Source: Lachnospiraceae bacterium (lineage in GTDB: Bacteria > Bacillota > Clostridia > Lachnospirales > Lachnospiraceae). From it: a stretch of 38,401 bases of DNA. Where the stretch lies: contig JAILLW010000079.1 in NCBI GenBank assembly GCA_024692955.1, positions 1-38,401 of the forward strand, written 5' to 3'. Every line of letters begins with the position of its first letter. Positions within the stretch are counted from its first letter, which is position 1. Made by a program: the position numbers and the translations under genes. The notes beneath the pieces were generated by a model. It saw only the letters and a program-made list of their open reading frames with translations. It had not been told where the DNA came from and searched no databases. Shown piece by piece: positions 23,195 to 30,235 of the stretch.

Positions 23195-23572
23195 CTACCT
23201 CTCGCAGAAAAACTCGATCTGCTCACCGAGGGGCCCGAAGCAGAACGCCATCCTGATCGGGTATTCCGGTTCCGACTGTATTACCTTGTCGTTGGGCTCC
23301 ACGAATAATTCATAGCCGGCTTCTTTCACCTTTTCGGCGATGGAATCCACATCATCGGTAAGCAGCGCGAAGTGGCGGATCGCGCCGAGGCGATGCTCTC
23401 CGTCCGCATTCGTAAAGATCTCAATGTATCCGTTTCCGGTATCGATCATGATCCCGTCCGGCCATTCGCGGATGATCCTAAGACCCAGTACCCGGATATA
23501 GAAATCCTTTACTCTTTCGATCTCTTCTTCGGTATTGCATTTCATGGAAATATGATGAATTCCCTTGATCAT
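23195..23572 (-). CDS. VOC-superfamily (glyoxalase-like) protein
   Basis: The 125-residue protein has the paired beta-alpha-beta-beta-beta modules of the vicinal oxygen chelate fold. IKGIHHISMKC gives the first His ligand, GNGYIEIFTN a Glu, AIRHFALLTDDVDSIAEKV a second His, and GPLGEQIEFFCER the last Glu. Such proteins bind a divalent metal and act as lactoylglutathione lyases, dioxygenases, epimerases or resistance proteins; the specific reaction is unknown. It follows the HAD gene by 41 bases and has GGGAG before its ATG, so it closes the GH3-HAD-VOC operon. Confidence 0.85.
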   Translation of the reverse strand: MIKGIHHISMKCNTEEEIERVKDFYIRVLGLRIIREWPDGIMIDTGNGYIEIFTNADGEHRLGAIRHFALLTDDVDSIAEKVKEAGYELFVEPNDKVIQSEPEYPIRMAFCFGPLGEQIEFFCER

Positions 23573-23613
23573 GATGCTCCCTTCCCGTGACGATCCCGGT
23601 CACCCGCAGTTTT

Positions 23614-24291
23614 TCATCCAAGATATTTCAGTACATCCGCCTGCCGGTCCGCATGATCGAATTCGTCCAGTATCGGGCAGGGGATATGAGGTTCAAAGGC
23701 TATACCGTGGAACCATGTGCACTGAACCGGATGCATCCCCGCTTCTTTTGCGGCATAGAGTTCTTTGGAGCCGCCGTCACCGACATACAGGCACTCATCC
23801 GGCCGAAGTCCCAGCTGTTCCGTCATTCTCCGGAACATCTCCGGATCCGGTTTCATGATCCCCTGTTCATAGGATATAAGCGCCACATCGAAGTACGGAA
23901 ACAGCCTGCTTTCTCTTATCATTTCTCTCTCATCCGAGAAGGTATTCGTTATCAGGCCTGTCCGGATGCCTCTTTTCTTAAGCTCCTCAAGAAGCAGGAA
24001 GGTCTCCTCCGGAATATTCGAAAACGTATCCTTCAGGCCTTCCAGTCTCTTAGCCGCGGCAAGCTTCACCTTATCTTCGGAATAAAGCCCCAGCCTTTTC
24101 AGAACGATCTCCAGTCCCTCTTCAATGGAATACTTCCCGGTACTCCTTGCATCCTCGATCGAATGCCATTCCTTTCGGAACAGAGCCGGATCGGCGCCCG
24201 CATCGGCCGCGATATCCTCCCCGAAATAAGTCCTCCCGACAAACAGGGAGACCAGAGTCTCAAACATATCAAAAATCACTGCCTTGATCAT
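23614..24291 (-). CDS. HAD-superfamily hydrolase
   Basis: I start at ATG 24291 (MIKAVIFDMFETLVSLFVGR), giving 225 residues; the upstream frame is the tail of the GH3 gene. HAD motif I is FDMFETL, with Glu where many members have Asp, a variant common in clostridial members; motif II is TGLITNTFSD and motif IV CLYVGDGGSKELYAAKEAGM. The helical cap lies in between. It is a phosphatase of a small metabolite. It lies 16 bases after the beta-glucosidase stop without a strong ribosome site, suggesting translational coupling; dephosphorylation of a sugar phosphate would suit the context but is inference. Confidence 0.87.
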   Translation of the reverse strand: MIKAVIFDMFETLVSLFVGRTYFGEDIAADAGADPALFRKEWHSIEDARSTGKYSIEEGLEIVLKRLGLYSEDKVKLAAAKRLEGLKDTFSNIPEETFLLLEELKKRGIRTGLITNTFSDEREMIRESRLFPYFDVALISYEQGIMKPDPEMFRRMTEQLGLRPDECLYVGDGGSKELYAAKEAGMHPVQCTWFHGIAFEPHIPCPILDEFDHADRQADVLKYLG

Positions 24292-24307
24292 AATCGTTCG
24301 ACCGGCT

Positions 24308-26503
24308 TTACGATTTTTCCAGCCGGAATTCCAGTGCTTCCCCGTCAATGCTGCTGTCGCAGAGCCATACATGAAACTTTCCGGGCTCGCTCTCCCACTT
24401 CCCGTCCGCAGTCCAGAAGCGAAGCATTTCCTCTTTTATCACAAAGCTTACTTCCTCTTCCTCTCCGGGGTTCAGGGAGATCCTCTTAAATCCGGCGAGC
24501 TCCCTGACAGGGCGGATGCGGCTTCCGCTCAGGTCTCTTATGTACATCTGGACCGTTGCATCCCCCGGCACTTTGCCTGTGTTCCTGACTTTTACGGAGG
24601 CCGTTATGTTTTCTTCGTATGTCATTTTCTCCGCGCTAAGTTCCGGCTTTCCGTATTCAAAGGAGGTATAGGAAAGCCCGTAGCCGAAGGGATAGAGCGC
24701 TCCGTTTTCACAGTCGAGATATCTCGAAGTGAATTCGGTCGGACCGCTTTCCGGCCTGGGGCGTCCCGTGGAATAGATGTCATAATGCAGGGGTTCCTGC
24801 CCTACGGTGTAGGGGAAGCTGACGGGCAGCCTCCCGGAAGGCGAAACCTTTCCGGTAAGGACATCCATTATGCCGTGTCCGCCTTCGGTGCCCGGAAGCC
24901 AGCATATGAGCAACGCATCGGAAAGATCCCCGACCTCCTTAAGTTCAAGGGGTCTTCCGGTAAAGATGAGCGTCACGATCCTTTTCCCCGTCTTTTTGAT
25001 CTCATGCAAAAGCCTGAGCTGTACCGCAGGCAGCTTCAGGCATGTTTTGCTCGCAGCCTCTCCGGACTGGGTGCTGTCCTCTCCCAGACAGAGGATCACG
25101 GTATCCGCCCACTCCGCGGTCTTAACGGCTTCCCTGAGGAGTCTGTCGTTTTCCTCCTGCCAGTTATCCGTATGGTATTTTCCTCTTGCGGTCACGGTAT
25201 CCTGATCCAGCATGGTACAGCCGTTTGAAAACCGGATATCATCCGGCTCATAAACCTCCGAAGCGCCCTCGAATACGGTTACGGTGTTTTCATCGTCACC
25301 CGAAAATGCCCAGGAACTCTGAAGCTTCTTTGTGTTGGCGTAGGGACCGATAAAGGCGTTTTTCTCTTTTCTCAAGGGCAGCGCGCCATTCCTGTTTTCA
25401 AGAAGCACCAGACTTTTGGCCACTGTTTCCCGGGCAAGTTGCCTGCTCTCTCCGGTTACCGTTGCACCTTTTTCCGCGTCGATCCCCCTGAAGGGATCTT
25501 CAAAGAGCCCCAGATCATTCTTCATGCTGAGGACGCGGTACACCGCCTCATCCAGCATCTTCTCCGAAACGGCCCCGCTTTTTACAAGTTCTTCGAGGTA
25601 TGTACTGTAGCAGCCCGAGCACATATCGATATCCACGCCCGCATTCATCGCCTTAAGGGCGGCATCTTTCTTATCCTCTGCATAGCCGTGATTTACCATT
25701 TCCCCCACGGCTCCCCAGTCCGAGATCAGCACTCCCTGAAAGCCAAACTCTTCCCTCAGGATCTTTTTCATAAGAAAGGTGTTTCCGGTAGCGGGAATGC
25801 CGTTTACGGTATTAAAGGAGGTCATGACCATTGCCGGCTTTTTCTTTACGGCTTCGCCGTAAGCGCGAAGATAGTGCTCTCTCAGTGTATGCTCCGAAAG
25901 CTCCGTATTGTTGTAATCCCTTCCGCCTTCGCAGGCACCGTATGCCGCGAAGTGCTTGACGCAGGCCGCCATATGACGGGGATCCTTCAGATCACCGCCC
26001 TGATATCCCTCTACCATGGCCGATGCCATGAGGGAATTCAGATACTTATCCTCTCCGGTCGATTCCATGATCCTGCCCCACCTTGCATCCCTGCAAAGGT
26101 CCGACATGGGGGAAAAGGTGACATGAACACCGTCTTCTGCCGCTTCATATGCCTGCATGGCGGCACCCTTTTCAGCCCCTTCCGGATCAAATGCGGCCCC
26201 CTGTCCCAGCGGACACGGAAGAACCGTCTTATGCCCGTGTATCACATCAAGCATGAACATGAGGGGGATATGATGAGGATGCTCCTTCATATACCGTTCC
26301 TGGATGTTCTTAAGTCTTTGAGCGCCCCATATACCCAGAGTGCTCCCGGCAAGTCTTTTTACCTTTTCATCCGCCCGGCCTCTTTCCACGCCGGTTATCT
26401 CGGCATCCGCCTCGTATTCGGATCCCGGGATCTGCACGAGCTGCATTACCTTTTCTTCCGTTGACATATCATGAAGCAGCGCTTCCAAAGCTTTCTTATC
26501 CAT
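24308..26503 (-). CDS. bglX: Glycoside hydrolase family 3 beta-glucosidase, cytoplasmic
   Basis: The 731-residue protein has an N-terminal TIM-barrel domain with PLMFMLDVIHGHKTVLPCPL and KHFAAYGACEGGRDYN (Lys-His pair), and the nucleophile Asp in GVLISDWGAVGEM near residue 275. An alpha/beta sandwich domain follows (LPGTEGGHGIMDVLTGKVSP), then a C-terminal fibronectin type III-like domain (VKVRNTGKVPGDATVQMYIR). No signal peptide, so it acts on imported disaccharides such as cellobiose or xylo-/gluco-oligosaccharides. It heads an operon with the HAD and VOC genes. The leader between promoter and AAGGAGG site contains the palindromic repeat at 26521-26560. Confidence 0.92.
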   Translation of the reverse strand: MDKKALEALLHDMSTEEKVMQLVQIPGSEYEADAEITGVERGRADEKVKRLAGSTLGIWGAQRLKNIQERYMKEHPHHIPLMFMLDVIHGHKTVLPCPLGQGAAFDPEGAEKGAAMQAYEAAEDGVHVTFSPMSDLCRDARWGRIMESTGEDKYLNSLMASAMVEGYQGGDLKDPRHMAACVKHFAAYGACEGGRDYNNTELSEHTLREHYLRAYGEAVKKKPAMVMTSFNTVNGIPATGNTFLMKKILREEFGFQGVLISDWGAVGEMVNHGYAEDKKDAALKAMNAGVDIDMCSGCYSTYLEELVKSGAVSEKMLDEAVYRVLSMKNDLGLFEDPFRGIDAEKGATVTGESRQLARETVAKSLVLLENRNGALPLRKEKNAFIGPYANTKKLQSSWAFSGDDENTVTVFEGASEVYEPDDIRFSNGCTMLDQDTVTARGKYHTDNWQEENDRLLREAVKTAEWADTVILCLGEDSTQSGEAASKTCLKLPAVQLRLLHEIKKTGKRIVTLIFTGRPLELKEVGDLSDALLICWLPGTEGGHGIMDVLTGKVSPSGRLPVSFPYTVGQEPLHYDIYSTGRPRPESGPTEFTSRYLDCENGALYPFGYGLSYTSFEYGKPELSAEKMTYEENITASVKVRNTGKVPGDATVQMYIRDLSGSRIRPVRELAGFKRISLNPGEEEEVSFVIKEEMLRFWTADGKWESEPGKFHVWLCDSSIDGEALEFRLEKS

Positions 26504-26520
26504 TCTTTCCTCCTTTGGAT

Positions 26521-26560
26521 AATGCCCCCCGGGGACGGGGTCAGTGGCTCATTTTCCTGC
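26521..26560 (-). repeat. Dispersed palindromic repeat, copy 1 (in the bglX leader)
   Basis: The element starts AATGCCCCCCGGGGACGGGG, continues into a GGCTCATTTT segment and ends CTGC. Reverse complements of 38007-38047 and 38257-38297 match it closely over its 40-41 bases. It can form a GC hairpin in the bglX mRNA leader. Similar CCCCGTCCCCGGGG elements recur in Lachnospiraceae genomes to my memory; no search was made. Confidence 0.75.
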
Positions 26561-26588
26561 TTTCGGCCGCATATTCCGTTCATCCGGT

Positions 26589-26617
26589 ATTATATCCGAC
26601 AGACGTAAAATGTTCAA
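26589..26617 (-). promoter_or_regulatory. Promoter of the bglX operon
   Basis: TTGAAC (26612-26617) and TATAAT (26589-26594) on the minus strand with 17 bases between them. Transcription starts near 26582, giving a leader of about 80 bases that carries the palindromic repeat. Confidence 0.8.
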
Positions 26618-26645
26618 TGCCGCTACCCCGTTCCTTTCCCGATTA

Positions 26646-26654
26646 TGTTATAAT
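26646..26654 (+). promoter_or_regulatory. Extended -10 promoter of the divergent plus-strand gene
   Basis: TGTTATAAT is an extended -10 (TGn plus TATAAT at 26649-26654). No good -35 box lies 17 bases upstream, as usual for extended -10 promoters. It starts transcription about 35 bases before the proposed start codon and is divergent to the bglX promoter. Confidence 0.65.
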
Positions 26655-26697
26655 TAACATATTGTCATCAAAAGCTTTCCGCGAAAGGAATCATACT

Positions 26698-27255
26698 ATC
26701 GTAAAAGCGATCTTCGAGGTGCCCGAAACGGACCTGTCGCTTTATTCCTTCTTCCTCTCCGTCGGGGATATGGAGGTGTCCTGTTCGCATGACCGTTATT
26801 ACGTAAAGCACCGGGAGATCGTTGATTCGAAGATGTTTGCCCGTGATCTCGCGATCCGGTTTGATGACCGGTGCTTTTTTGATCTTTCCGAAAAAGAGCG
26901 GGCCGGAATCCTCGAAAACGTGGGAATTGACGGGATCTGTATGATAGAAAACCCGGCGGCCTTCACCGGTGCCTGCGTCCGCGATCTTTGCAGGGTTCTT
27001 TTCTTTGAAGACAGGGCGGAAGGCGCGGTCTTTGTCTTAAAGAGGTTTGACAATGATCTGGAACTCTCCTATCTCTACAGCCTGAATCCGTTATGCACCA
27101 CCGCTCTTCTGCACAGAACGGCGAAGGCCGTAATGAGCATGGATCCCGGTCCCGGTCTTGTTTTTGACACGGTTGAGCCTCAGGCGAGATCCATGGCGAG
27201 AAAGTGTTTTCCTCATAAAAAAGCCGTTCCGGTCTATAAGGCGGAGTGGTGTTGA
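26698..27255 (+). CDS. Unknown soluble protein with a probable ATC start codon
   Basis: The frame is open upstream, but the extended -10 promoter ends at 26654 and the only good ribosome site (GAAAGGA, 26683-26689) precedes ATC at 26698 by eight bases; the protein then begins (M)VKAIFEVPETDLSLYSFFL, 185 residues in all. ATC is a rare initiator, and a single change from ATG would explain it; a TTG near 26662 is an alternative. The protein is alpha/beta with no membrane segment (DDRCFFDLSEKERAGILENV, LFFEDRAEGAVFVLKRFDND, ARSMARKCFPHKKAVPVYKA). A distant GNAT-like fold is conceivable; I do not recognise the family. Its 3' end overlaps the convergent gene by 22 bases. Confidence 0.6.
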   Translation: MVKAIFEVPETDLSLYSFFLSVGDMEVSCSHDRYYVKHREIVDSKMFARDLAIRFDDRCFFDLSEKERAGILENVGIDGICMIENPAAFTGACVRDLCRVLFFEDRAEGAVFVLKRFDNDLELSYLYSLNPLCTTALLHRTAKAVMSMDPGPGLVFDTVEPQARSMARKCFPHKKAVPVYKAEWC

Positions 27256-28004
27256 TTCCGGGCAAGGATCCTTTTTCTTCCCCATACGCAGAAATAAACA
27301 AAAAGCATCACGATGACCGCTGAAACGGCATAGCCGAAAAGATATCCCGGATTTCCCATAAAGGACGCGAAAAAAGAAAGCGGACTGCCCGGAACCGGCC
27401 GGTTCACGAAGAAATAGTTGCATCCGAAGCGCTTGTCGAAAAGATAGACGGGCGGTACCACCGCGCATAAAAAGAGGATCACCCGGTACATATGTCTGAC
27501 AGAGGGCGATATCTCCTCTTCGATCAGCAAAGCGGCCGGGTACAGGATCAGAAGACCGTGCCAGATGTAACTGTAGAGGTTCATAAAGTTAAGGACCGGA
27601 TAATAGACGGTCCAGTCGGCAAAGAAAAGGGCAGCGACGGATGCCGGCATGATAAGGACAAAGGCAACTTCCCCGAAAAAGTCCTTTACCGGTCTCCAGG
27701 GAAGATATTCCCGGAAACAGAAAACAAAGATCCCGATCCCGCAGACATGCAGGGGCAGATATCCGGTGCCGAACCGTCCTACGGACAGAAGGAACAGATC
27801 CTTAAAGATCTCCATGATTAGCATGATGAGCGGAACCGGCCTCCGGAGCTTCTTCCGGGTATCACCGCTCTTTTTCTTAAAGACCGCCAGCGCAAAAAGC
27901 ACAAGGGCCAGCGTCACGGCCACACTGATCAGATGGGTCGCGCCGAAAAGCGGATATCCCATTCCGGGCGGTATGTCATCCTGTTGTTTCCAGAAGTATT
28001 CCAT
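27234..28004 (-). CDS. YwaF-like integral membrane protein (TIGR02206 family)
   Basis: The 256-residue protein has six to seven hydrophobic segments and the family signature GTGYLPLHVCGIGIFVFC near residue 80, plus FKDLFLL before it and HMYRVILFLCAVVPPVYLFD further on. These proteins (Bacillus YwaF, related to TMEM164) are of unknown function; some relatives are thought to work on lipid acyl groups. The gene starts 11 bases after the MntP-ZIP gene stop and is the last in the operon; its end overlaps the convergent plus-strand gene. Confidence 0.8.
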   Translation of the reverse strand: MEYFWKQQDDIPPGMGYPLFGATHLISVAVTLALVLFALAVFKKKSGDTRKKLRRPVPLIMLIMEIFKDLFLLSVGRFGTGYLPLHVCGIGIFVFCFREYLPWRPVKDFFGEVAFVLIMPASVAALFFADWTVYYPVLNFMNLYSYIWHGLLILYPAALLIEEEISPSVRHMYRVILFLCAVVPPVYLFDKRFGCNYFFVNRPVPGSPLSFFASFMGNPGYLFGYAVSAVIVMLFVYFCVWGRKRILARNQHHSAL

Positions 28005-28015
28005 CCTGTCTCGAT

Positions 28016-29398
28016 TCAGTTTCCGCCGGGGAACCTTAAGAATATCATCAGCATCACGACCGCGAAGCCGGCAGCGAAAGCCAGGGCTCCTTTGTCATTA
28101 TCCTTCTTTGAGGCGATCTGGGGGATCTCCTCCACCGTCGTGTAGATCAGGGCACCTCCCGCCACCGCCATGATGCGGGGCAGCATATCCGGGAAAAGAA
28201 CGACTGCCACCACCGTGATGATCCCGAGCAGAGGGATCGGCACCCCGGATACGATCCCCATGAAAAACGCCTTTCCCGTCCCCGATCCCGTATCTCTGAT
28301 CGGCAGCGATACGCAGATCGCTTCAGGAATATTCTGGATCGCGATGGCAACCGCCAGAACAAGCGCCACCGATGTGGAGACCCAGGATGTCTTCATAAAG
28401 TGGGCGGCATAGATCGCACCCAGAGCGATCCCTTCGGGAATATGGTGTATGACCTCCGTCAGCATGATCTTGAACTCACTGGCAAGTCTGCTCTTCGGTC
28501 CCTCCGTGATGTCGGAATGAACATGGGTATGGGGAACGGCAAGATCCAGCACCACCTGCAGGATCACGCCCAGACAGAAGTACACCGTCACCGGAACGAT
28601 CCCGTTCCTGTTCTCCCTGCCCAGCCCGTCGACCGCCGGTTCGATCATGCCCCATACCGCGATCGAGAGCATGATCCCCGAACCGCATCCTGCCAGTATC
28701 GCCCGAAGATCATCCGAAAGCCTCTCCTTCTTCGCATATATCACGGCGGCGCCGAGGAGCGTTCCCAAAAGCGGGATCAGCATTCCGAATATCGTTTCCG
28801 TATCGGAAAGAGTCCGCGAACTGTCCAGATATGTGATCAGCGTCCGAAATCCGATAAAGATCAGGATCGTTCCTCCCATGATCTCGGAACCCGATTTGTA
28901 GCGTGTCCCGAAAGCATGGCCGATCCGGACTCCGAGCATCGATATGAGGAACGTGACCACTCCGATCACGCAAACGGCAAAGACCACATTAAGAAGGTGC
29001 CCCGAGGGAAGAACCTTAACGGGCACCGCAACGAAGGTGATCCCGACGGCAAGCGCGTCGATGCTGGTGGCTACCGCCATCATGAACATCGTCTTTACAT
29101 CAAAGCCCGGAGTCATCTCCTCATCCGGTGCCAGAGCTTCCCGGATCATGTTCCCGCCGATCAGGGAAAGGAGCAGGAACGCCACCCAGGGAGCGATCAG
29201 ACTGATGAACCGTTCGAAGCCGGCCCCTGCCAGATAGCCGGCAAAGGGCATGACGGCCTGAAAGGATCCGAACCAGATCCCGCAAAGCAGATATTCCTTT
29301 TTTGTGATCTTTTCGGAAGCAAGGCCCTTGCATATGGACACGGCAAATGCGTCCATGGAAAGCCCGACAGCAAGAAGCAAAAGTTCAAAAAGGTCCAT
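28016..29398 (-). CDS. Fused metal transporter: MntP-like manganese exporter domain plus ZIP (GufA-like) domain
   Basis: One 460-residue reading frame covers two transporter families. Residues 1-190 are MntP-like: LAVGLSMDAFAVSICKG (D16) and its repeat VATSIDALAVGITFVAVP (D114), six helices, the family's usual length. After a short linker (SSRTLSDTET) residues 203-460 are ZIP/GufA-like: a His-rich loop VPHTHVHSD (H290, H292, H294), TM4 motif IHHIPEGIALG (318 onward) and TM5 motif IQNIPEAICVSLPI. Normally these are separate proteins with opposite transport directions (MntP exports Mn(II); ZIPs usually import Zn, Mn or Fe). AAGGAG lies eight bases before the ATG. It sits between rhomboid and ywaF-like genes. 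Confidence 0.88.
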   Translation of the reverse strand: MDLFELLLLAVGLSMDAFAVSICKGLASEKITKKEYLLCGIWFGSFQAVMPFAGYLAGAGFERFISLIAPWVAFLLLSLIGGNMIREALAPDEEMTPGFDVKTMFMMAVATSIDALAVGITFVAVPVKVLPSGHLLNVVFAVCVIGVVTFLISMLGVRIGHAFGTRYKSGSEIMGGTILIFIGFRTLITYLDSSRTLSDTETIFGMLIPLLGTLLGAAVIYAKKERLSDDLRAILAGCGSGIMLSIAVWGMIEPAVDGLGRENRNGIVPVTVYFCLGVILQVVLDLAVPHTHVHSDITEGPKSRLASEFKIMLTEVIHHIPEGIALGAIYAAHFMKTSWVSTSVALVLAVAIAIQNIPEAICVSLPIRDTGSGTGKAFFMGIVSGVPIPLLGIITVVAVVLFPDMLPRIMAVAGGALIYTTVEEIPQIASKKDNDKGALAFAAGFAVVMLMIFLRFPGGN

Positions 29399-29422
29399 TT
29401 GGCAAACTCCTTATATACAGTC

Positions 29423-30007
29423 TTATATCCGGGATCCCGTCCTCACATTCAGTCCGTAACCGAGGAATCCTCCCACGATCCCGCCGATGATATGTGACAG
29501 ATTGGAAACATTATCCCTGATAAGGATCCCTTCCACGATCTGCTGTCCGATAAAGAATACCGTCACCAGAATGAAGGTCAGCGGGATCTCTCCCTCCTTA
29601 AAGTCCGTGAAGGACGAAAGCAGGATGAAGGCGAACACCACGCCGCTGGCACCGCAAAGAGCCGTTGAGGGGAAGAAGACGAAATTGACGAGTCCGGTGG
29701 CAAATGCCGTGACCGTGACCGCGAAAGCAAGCGTCTTCGAGCCGTATTTCTCCTCCAGCATGGGCCCGATCAGCAGCAGATAGCTCATATTCCCGAAAAG
29801 ATGCGAAAAATCCGCATGTCCGAAGATATGCGTAAATGCCCGTATCCAGGTGAGCGGCGAAAGGAGTGACGACCTGTAGTTCATGAAAAGAAGCCGTCCC
29901 GCGGCTCCGCCCGTGATGAAGTTAAGCAGCGTGGCGATAAAGCTGATCCCGACGATACCGAGTACCACGGGAGCATTCAGAGTCACTTTCAGTTTCATTT
30001 TCTTCAT
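29423..30007 (-). CDS. Rhomboid-family intramembrane serine protease
   Basis: From ATG 30007 the protein has 194 residues and six helices. The catalytic serine is in CGASGVVFAF (S121), the histidine in SHIIGGIVGGFLGYG (H172) and the oxyanion Asn in HADFSHLFGNMSYLL (N73), all in the rhomboid order. It cleaves transmembrane substrates inside the membrane. A GTG at 30037 is an alternative start; two similar AGGAGGCxGGTGA blocks precede the candidates, so the exact start is uncertain. It is first in the operon with the MntP-ZIP and ywaF-like genes; the substrate is unknown. Confidence 0.9.
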   Translation of the reverse strand: MKKMKLKVTLNAPVVLGIVGISFIATLLNFITGGAAGRLLFMNYRSSLLSPLTWIRAFTHIFGHADFSHLFGNMSYLLLIGPMLEEKYGSKTLAFAVTVTAFATGLVNFVFFPSTALCGASGVVFAFILLSSFTDFKEGEIPLTFILVTVFFIGQQIVEGILIRDNVSNLSHIIGGIVGGFLGYGLNVRTGSRI

Positions 30008-30059
30008 GCGCTTCACCTGCCTCCTCTTATGCGTCACCCGCCTCCTGTGCTATGGGCAA

Positions 30060-30088
30060 ACTATACCCCGTTTTTCGCCGTTATGCAA
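30060..30088 (-). promoter_or_regulatory. Promoter of the rhomboid-MntP/ZIP-ywaF operon
   Basis: TTGCAT (30083-30088) and TATAGT (30060-30065) are separated by 17 bases on the minus strand, giving a leader of roughly 45 bases. No room for a metal riboswitch is left in it. Confidence 0.7.
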
Positions 30089-30139
30089 GCGGGGATGCGC
30101 GGACGGCCCCTTTCTCCCATGGAATGCGGCAGATGGCGG

Positions 30140-30168
30140 TTGCGGTTTCTTTTTCCCCTTTATATAAT
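30140..30168 (+). promoter_or_regulatory. Promoter of the GH13 gene
   Basis: TTGCGG (30140-30145) and TATAAT (30163-30168) with 17 bases between them, about 60 bases before the start codon. It is divergent to the rhomboid promoter. Confidence 0.75.
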
Positions 30169-30235
30169 GGTGGAAGAAACGGAAAACACCGGCCGCACTT
30201 TTGTTTGCAGCCCGCCCGAAAAGGAGATGCAGATT

